Both the position numbers and the translations under genes were made by a program. The notes below the pieces were generated by a model. That model had not been told where the DNA came from, did not search any database, and worked only from the letters and a program-made list of their open reading frames with translations. From an uncultured cyanobacterium (GTDB lineage Bacteria > Cyanobacteriota > Cyanobacteriia > CACIAM-69d), in the NCBI GenBank assembly GCA_937883785.1, contig CALGDE010000085.1, positions 1-42,731 on the forward strand: a stretch of 42,731 nucleotides of DNA, given 5' to 3'. Positions 1-9,928 of the stretch are shown here, one piece after another (within the stretch, counting starts at the first letter, position 1; each line of letters opens with the position of its first letter).

Positions 1-37
1 GTTCTCGTTTTATCAGCTCTCGTCAAAAGCGGCATAA

Positions 38-385
38 GTGGGATGCTCCCACTATAAATACCTTCCCAAAGAAGAACCTGAAGGAAAGTTAACAGAAGTA
101 GGAAAGTTTCCGGCGAATTCGTGGGGGCTACATGACATGCACGGAAATGTTTGGGAATGGTGTGCAGACACATGGCAAGCCTCCTATAAAAAACTCCCAA
201 AGAACGGTAGTCCATGGATTGATGTTAATGATCAATCTGGGCTTCATCCGTTACGTGGTGGCTCGTGGAAGGATAAGGCACGCGTATGTCGTTCTGCATC
301 TCGCGCATATCAACCAGTAAGTATTAAAAATTCTCTTGAGAGCTTCGGTTTCCGGATTATGTGTGAGGAAGTACCGAGTAGTTGA
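38..385 (+). pseudogene. C-terminal fragment of a formylglycine-generating-enzyme (SUMF1/FGE) family protein
   Basis: The translated 115 residues carry the C-terminal signature of the FGE-sulfatase fold: GLHDMHGNVWEWCADTW near residues 30-46, LRGGSW near 72-77, an RVCRSASR stretch, and a final FGFRIM. Full family members are usually about 250-300 aa, so at least the N-terminal half is absent. A TAA stop sits in frame at 35-37, directly before the GTG that opens this frame. The gene therefore cannot simply continue upstream in the same frame. Either the copy is broken by a frameshift just upstream or the true start is different. Only one cysteine lies in the C-terminal core, so the copper-binding Cys pair of true sulfatase-activating enzymes is not seen. 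Many bacterial members act as non-catalytic domains or have other roles. The window edge prevents a final decision between truncated gene and pseudogene. Confidence 0.6.
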
Positions 386-503
386 AAGCTCTCGCTAATC
401 AACACAGTTCCACTTTTTGACAATAGGACAGATTAAAAGTTATATCCATAACGTCAAAATGTAATTTCGAAGTGCAAGTCATCGCAATAACGAAGGAATA
501 GAT

Positions 504-1343
504 TTATTGCGCTTCCAATAACCAGCTCACCAATTCCCCGAAACCATAGCCTTCTTTGCTGTCGGTCATTGCCGCTGGTAGGTGGGCGAGGCGATCGCGA
601 TAATTCCCCACATTCGCCACCCCAACGGAACAGGGAAACTGGTATGAATCGAACATACTTTCATCGTTCGGACTATCCCCCACTGTCATAATCTCCTGGC
701 GATCGCACCCCGGCTTCAGGGCATCCAACCACAGGCTCAATCCCCGCGCCTTCGTTTGCCCCCCCGGCTGGATATGACACTGCACATTGCTGTAAGTAAA
801 CCCAAATCCCGCCCCCTGACACCGCGCCGAAATATCATCCAGCTGGCGATCGCTCAGCCCCCGCACATCAAACGTCCAATCCGTTTGGCGAAATCGATTA
901 TCCGCCGCCTCTTCCAACTGGGGATACATCGTCCGTAATTGCTCAAACATCCTCGCCAACTTGGCACGATGGTCTGCGATCTCCCTTAAATCTCCCAAAA
1001 ACCAGCCCCATTCATCTCGCGATCGAGGATCCAATTCCTCAACGCTGGATAATCCCAACCACGGCAATAGCGACACTAATCGCGGTCCCGGAAAAAACGC
1101 CCCGCCATTTTCCGCCATCATCCCCGCCACCGGCAGATAGTGCGCCAAACCGCTTACCCACCCCGCCGATCGCCCCGTGGTAATCACCACCGCAACTCCC
1201 GCCTCATCCAATCGCATCAAATCCGTCAATAACGCCGCCGAAAATTCTTCATTCCGCGTCAGCGTCCCATCCATATCCGTTGCCACCACCCGGATTGTGG
1301 ATCGCCATTGGGGAAAATCATTGAGCGATCGCAAAAAAGCCAT
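504..1343 (-). CDS. HAD-superfamily phosphatase, Cof/MPGP-like (type IIB)
   Basis: This 279-aa protein has the HAD phosphatase motifs in order: DMDGTLT near residues 23-29 (nucleophile Asp23 and acid/base Asp25), TTGRS near 55-59, Lys198 after a cap region, and GDSPND at 222-227 for magnesium binding. The cap between motifs II and III is of the C2 (IIB) size, as in Cof-type, sucrose-phosphate and mannosyl-3-phosphoglycerate phosphatases. The family hydrolyses small phosphorylated metabolites in the cytoplasm; the substrate cannot be read from the sequence. The ATG start lies close to the beginning of the conserved core. The gene stands alone on the minus strand between the FGE fragment and the divergently transcribed M16 pair. 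The family call is secure, the substrate is not. Confidence 0.85.
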   Translation of the reverse strand: MAFLRSLNDFPQWRSTIRVVATDMDGTLTRNEEFSAALLTDLMRLDEAGVAVVITTGRSAGWVSGLAHYLPVAGMMAENGGAFFPGPRLVSLLPWLGLSSVEELDPRSRDEWGWFLGDLREIADHRAKLARMFEQLRTMYPQLEEAADNRFRQTDWTFDVRGLSDRQLDDISARCQGAGFGFTYSNVQCHIQPGGQTKARGLSLWLDALKPGCDRQEIMTVGDSPNDESMFDSYQFPCSVGVANVGNYRDRLAHLPAAMTDSKEGYGFGELVSWLLEAQ

Positions 1344-1857
1344 AGATAAAATGCCAAATCAGCATATGAAATCAACACGCCAAAGGTACGCCACAAACGG
1401 CGGCAGCATCGTCAGAATACCAGCCTAGTTTTAGAAACAAACCCACTAGATAGCCTTGATCTCAATGAACATTGCGAAATCGAGTCCCTGAGAAAGTAGT
1501 CACATAGTAGTCATATATATGGTCATAAACAGGTAGAGATCACAACAAAAGTGAGGATTGATCACAGAAAAATCCTGTTTATAATCACGGTTAAAACACC
1601 CGTAAAAGCGGTGAATAGGGAGTATTCAGTAAGGAGTTTGAATAAGCAGGCAAATTATTATTATTGCTGCCTCTACTTTTTTGCACCGTTGACCACCTTT
1701 TTCAAAAAAACGTATCCTAAAAAGGTGTCACAGGCATTTTTAAAAGGATTGCAGGAACTGCTGATTCCAATCTAAATCCCTCGGTCAGGAGCTTTGTCAC
1801 CTTACCGGGTGTCCAATTCCCTGTCATCTGCTATCGCTATTGCCCGTAATTTCCCCT
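1344..1857. other. Intergenic region with an imperfect inverted repeat
   Basis: This 514-base divergent spacer between the HAD gene (minus) and the first M16 gene (plus) has no convincing coding region; a 74-codon open frame at 1551-1775 is AT-rich and resembles nothing I know. It contains an inverted repeat at 1691-1729 with arms CACCTTTTT and AAAAAGGTG. The repeat extends outward by two more pairs after one bulged C, with a loop of about 16 bases. A short near-repeat of TAGTAGTCA lies near 1495-1515. Promoters for both flanking genes must lie here, but I could not assign boxes with confidence. Confidence 0.4.
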
Positions 1858-3477
1858 ATGACTGATTCGTTAACTCCCCACAAGGAGAGCGCTTCGTTAG
1901 CATCTTCCAAAGCTGCGTCTCGGTTTAAAGCTGCCCTCAGAAAAACGCTACGCTCAACGGTGGCGATCGCCCTGGCTTTACTGGTTTCTGTGGTCAGCGC
2001 CCCAGCGTCAGCCTTTGCCATCGAGTCTTCCATTCGCCCCTATTTAGATCGAGTGATTGACCGGGTGAGCGAATTTACCCTGGACAACGGCATGAAATTT
2101 GTAGTGATGGAACGCCATGAAGCGCCTTTGGTGTCCTTTGTCACCTATGCCAATGTAGGCGGCGTTGATGAGCCAGATGGTCAGACAGGGGTCGCCCACT
2201 TCTTGGAGCATTTGGCATTTAAGGGCACTACCCGCATTGGCACTTCAGATCATGACGCCGAAGTGCCAATTATGGAGGAGATGAGCAAGATCGAGGTGGA
2301 GCGGCAGAAGGCTCGCGATCGCGGTGATGATGCAACCGCAGAGCAGCTACGGGAAGAGTTGATTGCCCTGGAAGCAAAAGCCCAGCCTTTTGTGAAGCAA
2401 AATGAGTATGGACAAATTGTGGAGCAGGCTGGTGGCGCAGGTTTGAACGCTGCCACCTCCGCCGACGCCACCTTCTACTTCTACAGCTTCCCGTCCAACA
2501 AGCTGGAGCTGTGGATGTCTTTGGAGTCGGAGCGCTTTTTGGACCCGGTATTTCGGGAATTTTATAAGGAACAGGAAGTGATCCTGGAGGAGCGTCGCCA
2601 GCGTACGGATAATTCGCCGGTAGGTAAGGCGATCGAAGTGTTTCTCGACAAAGCTTACGATGTGCATCCTTATAAGCGCCCAGTGATTGGCTACAACCAA
2701 GATATTCGTAACTTGACTCGTCTGGACGTACGGGACTTTTTTGAAACTTACTATGGTCCCGGCAACTTAACGGCGGCGATCGTTGGTGATGTGGATCCTG
2801 AGGAAGTGAAGCGTCTGGCAGAAACCTATTTCGGGCGTTTTAAAGCCCGTCCCGAGCCCCCCGACGTGATTCGCCAGGAGCCGGTGCAGCAGGGACAAAA
2901 GGAAGTTACGGTGCGTCTGGAATCCCAGCCTTGGTATTTCGAGGGCTATCATGTGCCTGGCTTAAACGACCCTGACGCCCAGGTGTACGAAGCCATTAAT
3001 CGTTTGTTAAGCAGTGGTCGCACATCTCGCTTTTACCAATCCATGGTGGAAGGCAAGGAGCTGGCGTTGAGCGCCCAAAGTATTTATGGTTTTCCTGGCG
3101 ATCGCTTTCCTACGCTAATGCTGCTGTACGCTTTGCCGTCACCGGGGCATAGTTTGGACGATATGGCAGAAGCGATTCACCAAGAGCTGGACTTGCTGAA
3201 AAATCAGTCGATTTCTCCGGAAGATTTGGAACGGGTTAAAACCCAGGCGCGAGCCAGTCGGCTGCGGCTGCTGGACTCTAACCAAGGCATGGCCAATGCC
3301 CTGGCGGAATATCAGGTCAAAACTGGTGACTGGCGCAATCTGTTCCGGGAGCTGGACCGTATCGCGGCCATCACCCCAGAGGATATTCAGCGCGTTGCCC
3401 GCCAAACCTTTAAGGAAAGCAACCGCACCGTTTGCCGCTTGCTACCGGTGGAGTCGGACGCCGCTGCTGCCCAGTAA
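1858..3477 (+). CDS. M16 family zinc metallopeptidase, catalytic subunit
   Basis: The protein (539 aa from the ATG at 1858) has a basic and hydrophobic N-terminal segment ending in SAPASAFA, which looks like a signal peptide cleaved near residue 54. It is followed by an M16 peptidase domain. The inverted zinc motif HFLEH is at about residues 114-118, followed by LAFKGT. A charged, coiled-coil-like insert of about 60 residues comes next, then an NAATSADATFY strand and EQEVILEE, which supplies the third zinc-ligand glutamate. A second M16 domain follows. The upstream TTG at 1840 would add six residues; I prefer the only nearby ATG. The next gene encodes a partner-like M16 protein 88 bases downstream in the same direction. 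Two-subunit M16B peptidases of this type process peptides, probably in the periplasm here. Confidence 0.88.
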   Translation: MTDSLTPHKESASLASSKAASRFKAALRKTLRSTVAIALALLVSVVSAPASAFAIESSIRPYLDRVIDRVSEFTLDNGMKFVVMERHEAPLVSFVTYANVGGVDEPDGQTGVAHFLEHLAFKGTTRIGTSDHDAEVPIMEEMSKIEVERQKARDRGDDATAEQLREELIALEAKAQPFVKQNEYGQIVEQAGGAGLNAATSADATFYFYSFPSNKLELWMSLESERFLDPVFREFYKEQEVILEERRQRTDNSPVGKAIEVFLDKAYDVHPYKRPVIGYNQDIRNLTRLDVRDFFETYYGPGNLTAAIVGDVDPEEVKRLAETYFGRFKARPEPPDVIRQEPVQQGQKEVTVRLESQPWYFEGYHVPGLNDPDAQVYEAINRLLSSGRTSRFYQSMVEGKELALSAQSIYGFPGDRFPTLMLLYALPSPGHSLDDMAEAIHQELDLLKNQSISPEDLERVKTQARASRLRLLDSNQGMANALAEYQVKTGDWRNLFRELDRIAAITPEDIQRVARQTFKESNRTVCRLLPVESDAAAAQ

Positions 3478-3565
3478 TTCCTACTGCGCTCCCACTGAGC
3501 CCCCATTGCGATCCCTGAAAGCGCAATTCTGAAACTGTTTTCGCCACTTTTTTCACCCCCAAACC

Positions 3566-5077
3566 ATGGTGTTTTTGCAAACCCTACGTCAGTTTATTAG
3601 TCAGGTCCTTAGCTCCATCGTCAAAGGACGCTGGCGATGGTCCCCGACCCTTCTAGCGATCGCTGCCTTGGGGTTAGTGGTGGTATCAGGCTGGCGATCG
3701 CCAGCCCAAGCCAACGAAGTGCGCTACCACGATGAGCTCACCTTTCCCCCTCTGCGGGAAATCACCCTGCCCGATTACGAGCGTTACACCTTGCCCAACG
3801 GCATGGTGGTGTATCTGCAAGAAAACCATGAGCTGCCTTTAGTGGAAGGACAGGCGTATATTCGCACCGGTAGCCGCTGGGAGCCCGCCAACCAAACGGG
3901 ATTAGCTGGCATCACCGGCGACCTAATGCGCAGTGGCGGGACCACGGAACATTCCGCTAACGCCTTAGCGATGCTGCTGGAAAGTCGCGCAGCCTATATT
4001 GAATCGGGCATTGGCACCTCCTCCGGCTCCCTCAGCCTCGGTGGACTGACGGAAGATTTTGATTTTGTGCTGGGATTGGCGGCGGAAGTGCTACGGAAAC
4101 CGGCGTTTCCCAGCGATCGCCTGGAACTAAGCAAAAAGCAAATTAGCGGCGGCATTGCCCGGCGGAACGACAACCCCAGCGGCATCGCCAGTCGAGAATT
4201 TTCTAAGCTAATCTACGGTGACACCAGCCCCTACGCCCGCACCATCGAGTACAGCACCCTCGACGCTATTACTCGGGACAACGTGGTGGACTTTTACGAC
4301 CAGTACGTAACGCCAAACCACATAATTTTGGGGTTATCGGGAGACTTCGACATTGCCACCGCCAAGGTGCTAATTGCCAAACACTTCGGTGACTGGCAAC
4401 CTACCTCTGTGCAGCTCCCCCCTATCCCTGGTACAACCCAAGCCACCTCAACGGGCACCTATATTGTGGACCGTCCCCAACTCACCCAAAGCTCCGTGCG
4501 CCTCGGTCACATTAGTGGCTTAGCCAGCAGCGAAGACTTTCCTGCCCTTAGTGTGATGAACAACATTTTGAACGGCTTTGGGGGACGGCTGTTTAATGAA
4601 TTGCGATCGCGCCAGGGGCTAGCCTACTCCGTCTATGGCTACTGGGATGCCGAATTTGACTATCCCGGCATTTTCCTGGCCGGCGGACAAACTCGAACCG
4701 AGGGCACCGCCGCCTTTATCAACGGCATCCGCAGCGAAATTGATCGCCTACGCACCGGTCCCTTGACGGAAGACGAACTGACCTATGCCAAAGACCTAAC
4801 CCTAAATTCCTTTGTATTCCGCTTCGCCACCCCGTTTCAGGTGCTATCTCGCCTGATGACCTACGAATATTACGACTACCCCAGCGACTTCCTTTTCCAA
4901 TATCAACAGGGTATTAAAGATGCCACCGTTGCGGATGTGAAGCGGGTGGCTAAAACCTATCTAAATCCTGACCAGTTAGTAACTTTAATCGTGGGCAACA
5001 AAGGGGCGATCGCTCCCCTTCTTTCATCGAAATCCCTGAAAGAAATCGACGTCACCATTCCCCCACCGACGTCGTAA
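3566..5077 (+). CDS. M16 family protein, non-catalytic partner subunit
   Basis: This 503-aa protein follows the catalytic M16 gene by 88 bases and probably shares its transcript. It has a hydrophobic N-terminal segment ending in SPAQA, a likely signal peptide, then the M16 fold beginning with YTLPNGMVVYLQENHELP. Where the catalytic HxxEH should be, the sequence reads GLAGITGDLMRSGG, so the zinc ligands are missing. The C-terminal half keeps GGRLFNELRSRQGLAYSVYG, the Arg/Tyr-bearing substrate-binding segment of the inactive subunit in M16B heterodimers such as the Sphingomonas pair and mitochondrial MPP. The reading is that the two proteins form a heterodimer, one bringing zinc and the other the binding pocket. 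This division of labour is inferred from motifs. Confidence 0.87.
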   Translation: MVFLQTLRQFISQVLSSIVKGRWRWSPTLLAIAALGLVVVSGWRSPAQANEVRYHDELTFPPLREITLPDYERYTLPNGMVVYLQENHELPLVEGQAYIRTGSRWEPANQTGLAGITGDLMRSGGTTEHSANALAMLLESRAAYIESGIGTSSGSLSLGGLTEDFDFVLGLAAEVLRKPAFPSDRLELSKKQISGGIARRNDNPSGIASREFSKLIYGDTSPYARTIEYSTLDAITRDNVVDFYDQYVTPNHIILGLSGDFDIATAKVLIAKHFGDWQPTSVQLPPIPGTTQATSTGTYIVDRPQLTQSSVRLGHISGLASSEDFPALSVMNNILNGFGGRLFNELRSRQGLAYSVYGYWDAEFDYPGIFLAGGQTRTEGTAAFINGIRSEIDRLRTGPLTEDELTYAKDLTLNSFVFRFATPFQVLSRLMTYEYYDYPSDFLFQYQQGIKDATVADVKRVAKTYLNPDQLVTLIVGNKGAIAPLLSSKSLKEIDVTIPPPTS

Positions 5078-5279
5078 AAAAATCGGTTGTGGGCAAAATC
5101 ACTGACTAATTTTCCCGCCAAGCCTTTAAATGCTAACTATTCACCATCGACAACAATTTGCTCCACCAATTGGGATTTACTGACACAAATCGCCCGTAAA
5201 AATACTTTCAAATCAGTTGCAAATATCACCAAGATTCACCGTACGGAATCAAGGTAAACTCAACTATTTCTAGCTACCC

Positions 5280-5768
5280 ATGAAACATCTTGTTATCTAC
5301 GACGGAAACTGTAACCTGTGCACCACTTTAGTTCAACAACTAGAACAATGGGATGATGGAAGTGAGTTTTGCTACGTGCCCATGCAGGACAATCAAACCC
5401 TTGCTCAATACAATATTACGGAGCAGGACTGTGAAAAGGGCATGATCGTCATAGACCTGGACACAGAAGAACAGTGGCAGGGGGCGGATGCAGCGGAAAA
5501 AATTGGTCTTCTGCTTCCGTTTTCTCGCCCGCTTATCAAGCTGTATCAATCTATTCCAGGGCTTAAGCTGTTTGGTGACACAGCCTATAGTCACATTCGG
5601 GATAACCGTTACAATTGGTTTGGAAAAACGAATAGTACCTACTGGTCTGATTTAAAGCTTTCTGACAATTTCAAAAAAGAACGTGAGTTATCCACCGAAG
5701 AGCAGTTAGTTATGAAAGAGATGGAGAACTGTGACGGCGAATGTTTGCAAAAAGCAGAGATTAATTAG
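5280..5768 (+). CDS. DCC-family (DUF393) thiol-disulfide oxidoreductase-like protein
   Basis: The 162-aa protein opens with a thioredoxin-like strand and the family hallmark YDGNCNLC (Asp8, Cys11, Cys14). It keeps later family features: a PMQDNQTL stretch, a GMIVID strand and GADAAEKIGLLLP, followed by a helix ending in a Tyr/Asn/Trp-containing DNRYNWFGK segment. DCC proteins are predicted dithiol-disulfide oxidoreductases, but few have been tested. Two more cysteines near the C-terminus (CDGEC) are outside the core domain and form a second CxxxC-like pair. There is no signal peptide, so a cytoplasmic location is expected. The gene lies alone downstream of the M16 pair with a 202-base gap. 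Family assignment is good; physiological role unknown. Confidence 0.8.
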   Translation: MKHLVIYDGNCNLCTTLVQQLEQWDDGSEFCYVPMQDNQTLAQYNITEQDCEKGMIVIDLDTEEQWQGADAAEKIGLLLPFSRPLIKLYQSIPGLKLFGDTAYSHIRDNRYNWFGKTNSTYWSDLKLSDNFKKERELSTEEQLVMKEMENCDGECLQKAEIN

Positions 5769-6143
5769 GAATGCTGGGGCATCAGGTGATCTAAACCACA
5801 GCCTATTTACTTCAGCTGTAATAAATCAGTATTGGTGGGAAGTATTAATTTTGGGTGTGGAACGGCAATCAATAGCAGTAATCAGCCAGCCAATATTTTT
5901 TACGCGGAAATTTTACGCGGAAATAATCGATAGCTTTTTGCAACGGTATCTCCAAGCCCTATTCAAGTTTAAGAATTACTCAACGCTTACCCAATTATTT
6001 CTGGTTTAGACTGCGACCTTAAGCTTTCTGACTGTTACCCATGCTCCAGGCGTGGTTCCTTCATCGATTTATCCATTGTCCTTAAATTCCTCAGTATCCA
6101 GTCGGCGATCGCCCACCCCAGCTTCGACCGTGGCCTTTGAACC
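5769..6143. other. Intergenic spacer before the GGDEF/EAL gene
   Basis: This 375-base spacer has no supportable gene; an open frame that runs from inside the DCC gene to 6009 has no recognisable features. It holds an exact tandem duplication of 13 bases, listed separately, and a HIP1-like GCGATCGC near 6106-6113. Confidence 0.4.
5898..5923. repeat. Exact tandem duplication of a 13-base unit
   Basis: The unit TTTTACGCGGAAA occurs twice head to tail with no spacer at 5898-5910 and 5911-5923. It sits in the non-coding region between the DCC gene and the GGDEF/EAL gene. It may be a slippage product or a pair of operator-like sites; nothing else indicates a function. Confidence 0.7.
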
Positions 6144-9100
6144 ATGACTCAGTTTTCCACTACCGTTACTGAAGCAACATCGCAGAGGAGCGACTATGGC
6201 TATGAACTGAGGCAGTATCGCCAGCTTCAGGTACTCCTGGACGATAGTTCGCTGCCCAGTGAAACTCGACAATTAATTTACGCCCTTGCTGCCTCGCCCT
6301 TCGGCTTTGCCGTTTTTGGACCACAGGATTCCCTGCTGTATTTAAACTCAAAGGGACGAGAATTACTCAAAATTAGTGACTCTGATTTAGAGCAGCTTTT
6401 CACTTTCGAATTCGATAAGCTGCCAGAAGGACTAGACATTTACTGCGCCCATACCCAAACCCCATACCCCTACGACCAACTTCCACATACCATTGCGGCG
6501 GGGGGAGAAGTTGCCTGGAGCGACGATATTGAAGTGTGCCGCTTTGGGCAAGCTAACGTTCTTGAAATGTGTGCTGTTCCCCTTAAACATCGGAGCAACC
6601 TTGTTAGCTTTGTAGCTGTTGTTTTCAGAGACGTTGCCCATCCTAACGCTTCAGGGAAATTCAGCTTTGGTGCGGATCTTGATAAGGACGAATATTTGCA
6701 GCGATCGCCCAAGGACTCATTTTTAGAGAATGTTGAATTACCGGTTAAAACCGATTCTTTAAGCGAACCAACGCTGTTGATTTCTATCCTGGAGCAGGTG
6801 GCAGACGGCGTTATGTTGCTGGATCGAAACTGGCAGTTTCAATATTGCAATAGCGCTGCTGGTTATCTCCTTGGGCAATCGCCTGAGGATCTGAATGCCA
6901 TATCCCTATGGGATGTATTTTCAAAGCAGGCGGCTCAGCCCTCCCATGAAGCCTATTGCCAATCCCTGAGTCAACAACGCCCCTTATGTTTGGAAGAATA
7001 TTATCCTCAGGAAAATCGGTGGCTTAAAACTCGCCTTCATCCCAACGCCGACGGGATGGTCATCTATTTGACTGACATTACCGATCACAAACACGCTTTG
7101 CTTGAAATTCCCGCTGACGAAGTGCGCCCGATCTCTCTATCAGAGTTTGCGCCAGTGGGACTCTTCCGAGCCGATGCCAATGGGCATTGTCTTTACGTTA
7201 ACGACCAATGGTGTGAAGTCACTGGGCTGCCCTTTGATCAGGCCCTTGGGGAGGGTTGGATTAAAGCGCTGCACCCTAGTGACCAGCCGGCGGTCGCTGA
7301 GGCATGGTACCGGGCAGCACGCGATGGTAGCCCTTTCCGGGCAGAGTATCGTTTTTTGCAGGCTGACGGGCAGGTAACCTGGGTCTTCGGGCGAGCCATT
7401 ACGGAGAAAAATAGCCAGGGCGAAGTGATTGGCTACATTGGCTCAGTGACGGATATTAGCAAGCGAAAAGCTCTAGAGCTTGCCCTTAAACGTCAAGTGG
7501 AACGGGAACGCACCTTGAATCGAATTTTTCAGTCGATTCGCAATTCCCTAAATTTAGATGCCATTTTTGCCACAGCCACCACGGAAACAGCTCGATTACT
7601 GAACATTACAAGCTGCTCCGTTGTGCAGTATGCACCAGGTCAAAATCGCTGGCAGCAAATGGCAGCGTTTGAATTTCCAGAAACGAACTTGAGCAGAGGG
7701 GACGCTAGAGGTCATTCTCCTGGGCAAATTAAGCACACGTCTCCTTCTTTAGAACAAAGAACGGCTATTTTGGGCAATGAGTTTATCATTCCCCTACGCC
7801 AGCACCATATTGTGGCGATCGACGACGACGAAGGCTGGGTAGATGTCACTTCGGACCAGTATTATCCCAGCATTTTGCCCGAGGCCATTGTTCCTGGAGC
7901 GTGGGTGGTGGTGCCTTTGGTTGTAGACGGAGAACTGTGGGGAAGTTTGACGCTGCACAACAGCACGGAGCCTTGGCATTGGATTGAAGAGCAAATCCAA
8001 ATTGTGCAGGCAGTGTCAGGACAGCTAGAGGTGGCGATCTACCAAACTAATCTTTATCAGCAGCTGCAGCAGGATTTACTGGATCGAAGGCTGGTCGTTA
8101 ATGCTCTACAGCACAGCGAGGAAAGATATCGACTCTTGGCAGAAAACACCAATGATTTGGTGTGCCTTCACCATTTAGATGGTCAATACAGTTACGTTAG
8201 CCCTTCCAGCCAGGTTTTGCTGGGGCACCATTACTTAGACCTGCTGAATAAGAACCCCAAGGAGTTAATTCACGAAGAGGATCAGGGCATTGATTTTCTC
8301 AGTCAGCTAACTTTGGCGTCCCAAGGGGCGCCGGAGCCCTTAATTTACCGGGTTCGCCATCGGGATGGATACTATATTTGGCTGGAAACTTTAGTCAAGC
8401 CTATTTTTGATTCGTCGGGGCGGTTAATTCAGTTTCAAAGTACTTCGCGGGATGTTACTACGCGAGTTGAGGGGCAAAAGCAACTGGAATATGAAGCCCT
8501 CCATGACGCTCTAACGGGGTTACCAAACCGATTGCAGCTAACGGAGACCTTACAGGGGGCTATCCAGCGGGGTCACCAAGAGAAATGCTATGAATTTGCG
8601 GTTATTTTTCTGGATTTAGACCAGTTCAAGGTAGTTAACGACAGCCTGGGGCATTGGGCTGGAGATCGAATTTTAATTTCTGTTGCCCAAAAGCTGCAGT
8701 CCATTTTGCGTTCCACAGACTTAGCAGCTCGCCTGGGGGGAGATGAATTTGTCCTATTGCTGGACCAGGTGAAAGATCTTGAGAAAGTGACCCAAATTAT
8801 TGATCGGATTTTTGGAGCGTTGCAGCGTCCGATTCAAATTGATGGGCGCCAGGTGTATACGTCAGCCAGCGCTGGGATCGTGATGGGGGATGCCACCTAT
8901 GAGGAAGCACCTCAGCTGTTGCGAGATGCAGATATCGCTATGTATGCGGCGAAGAATCGTGGCCGAGCCTGTTATTCAATTTTTAATCCGACGATGCATG
9001 ACCAGGCCCTACAGCGGCTGCATGTGGAGAATGATTTGCGTCAGGCGTTGGAAAATAATGAGTTTTTGCTGCACTATCAGCCCATTGTGTGCCTAAAAAC

Positions 9101-9902
9101 TGGGGCATTGATGGGACTAGAAGCGTTAACCCGCTGGTGCCATCCTGAGGAAGGAATGCGATCGCCGGGCACTTTTATTGGTATCGCTGAGGAAACGGGG
9201 CTAATTACGCCGTTGGATTATTGGGCGCTGCGGGAAGCATGTCGGCAATTGGCAGAGTGGCATCAGAAGTTTCCGGAGTATGCCCATTTGCGGGTCAGTG
9301 TTAACTTGTCAGCGAAGGACCTGCATCAGCCAGATTTGGTGTCCTACGTTGATGGTGTTTTGGAGGAGACTCAGCTTAATCCCAACTGCCTGACGCTGGA
9401 AATCACTGAAAGTATGTTGATCGAAGATGTGGAGATGATGATCAACTTGCTGGCGGAGCTGCGCGATCGCGGCATCCAAACCAGCATTGATGATTTTGGC
9501 ACTGGCTATTCTTCTCTGAGTTATCTTTATCGACTGCCGGTGAATTATTTAAAGGTGGATCGTTCATTTGTTAATAAGAGCCAGGACGATCAGCGCAATG
9601 CCCAAATTGTTCAAACTATTGTGCATTTAAGCCACCAGCTTGGGTTGAAGGCAATCGCTGAAGGGCTAGAAATGGATGACCATCTCAAAATGCTGCAAGA
9701 ACTAGGCTGTGAGTTGGGGCAAGGTTATTTGTTTTCAAAGCCTTTGAAAGTGACCACCGTTGAATCTCTGCTCCAAGCTCAACAGGAGACCTTTGTTAAG
9801 CTTTTGGAGCCTGTGAAAGTCGGCATTGCTGAAGAAAGACAAACATTTTCAACGGCTCAGGAGCTAGGAGATGATCTTACGGTCAATGTGCCAGATCAAT
9901 AA
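6144..9902 (+). CDS. Multidomain PAS/GAF sensor with GGDEF and EAL domains (c-di-GMP turnover)
   Basis: This 1252-aa cytoplasmic protein has no clear membrane segment. Domains in order: a PAS-like segment at about 45-165, a second at 210-315, a PAS/PAC at 333-445, a GAF at 460-640, a further PAS/PAC at 655-775, GGDEF at about 785-945 and EAL at about 960-1215. The GGDEF motif is intact at 865-869, and an inhibitory-site RxxD (RSTD) lies five residues before it. The EAL domain keeps EALTRW, LEITES, DDFGTGYSSL, LKVDRSF and AEGLE, the residues needed for metal binding and c-di-GMP hydrolysis. Both cyclase and phosphodiesterase activity are therefore possible. The GAF lacks an obvious bilin-binding CH motif. 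A decayed partial copy of the EAL end follows at 9929. A role in motility or surface behaviour is suggested only by the nearby pilA. Confidence 0.93.
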   Translation: MTQFSTTVTEATSQRSDYGYELRQYRQLQVLLDDSSLPSETRQLIYALAASPFGFAVFGPQDSLLYLNSKGRELLKISDSDLEQLFTFEFDKLPEGLDIYCAHTQTPYPYDQLPHTIAAGGEVAWSDDIEVCRFGQANVLEMCAVPLKHRSNLVSFVAVVFRDVAHPNASGKFSFGADLDKDEYLQRSPKDSFLENVELPVKTDSLSEPTLLISILEQVADGVMLLDRNWQFQYCNSAAGYLLGQSPEDLNAISLWDVFSKQAAQPSHEAYCQSLSQQRPLCLEEYYPQENRWLKTRLHPNADGMVIYLTDITDHKHALLEIPADEVRPISLSEFAPVGLFRADANGHCLYVNDQWCEVTGLPFDQALGEGWIKALHPSDQPAVAEAWYRAARDGSPFRAEYRFLQADGQVTWVFGRAITEKNSQGEVIGYIGSVTDISKRKALELALKRQVERERTLNRIFQSIRNSLNLDAIFATATTETARLLNITSCSVVQYAPGQNRWQQMAAFEFPETNLSRGDARGHSPGQIKHTSPSLEQRTAILGNEFIIPLRQHHIVAIDDDEGWVDVTSDQYYPSILPEAIVPGAWVVVPLVVDGELWGSLTLHNSTEPWHWIEEQIQIVQAVSGQLEVAIYQTNLYQQLQQDLLDRRLVVNALQHSEERYRLLAENTNDLVCLHHLDGQYSYVSPSSQVLLGHHYLDLLNKNPKELIHEEDQGIDFLSQLTLASQGAPEPLIYRVRHRDGYYIWLETLVKPIFDSSGRLIQFQSTSRDVTTRVEGQKQLEYEALHDALTGLPNRLQLTETLQGAIQRGHQEKCYEFAVIFLDLDQFKVVNDSLGHWAGDRILISVAQKLQSILRSTDLAARLGGDEFVLLLDQVKDLEKVTQIIDRIFGALQRPIQIDGRQVYTSASAGIVMGDATYEEAPQLLRDADIAMYAAKNRGRACYSIFNPTMHDQALQRLHVENDLRQALENNEFLLHYQPIVCLKTGALMGLEALTRWCHPEEGMRSPGTFIGIAEETGLITPLDYWALREACRQLAEWHQKFPEYAHLRVSVNLSAKDLHQPDLVSYVDGVLEETQLNPNCLTLEITESMLIEDVEMMINLLAELRDRGIQTSIDDFGTGYSSLSYLYRLPVNYLKVDRSFVNKSQDDQRNAQIVQTIVHLSHQLGLKAIAEGLEMDDHLKMLQELGCELGQGYLFSKPLKVTTVESLLQAQQETFVKLLEPVKVGIAEERQTFSTAQELGDDLTVNVPDQ

Positions 9903-9928
9903 GTCTTAAGCACATCGTTCGAGAAGCA

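Noticed and set aside
1551-1775. A 74-codon open frame before the M16 genes
   Set aside because: AT-rich, no ribosome site, contains the inverted repeat and resembles nothing known.
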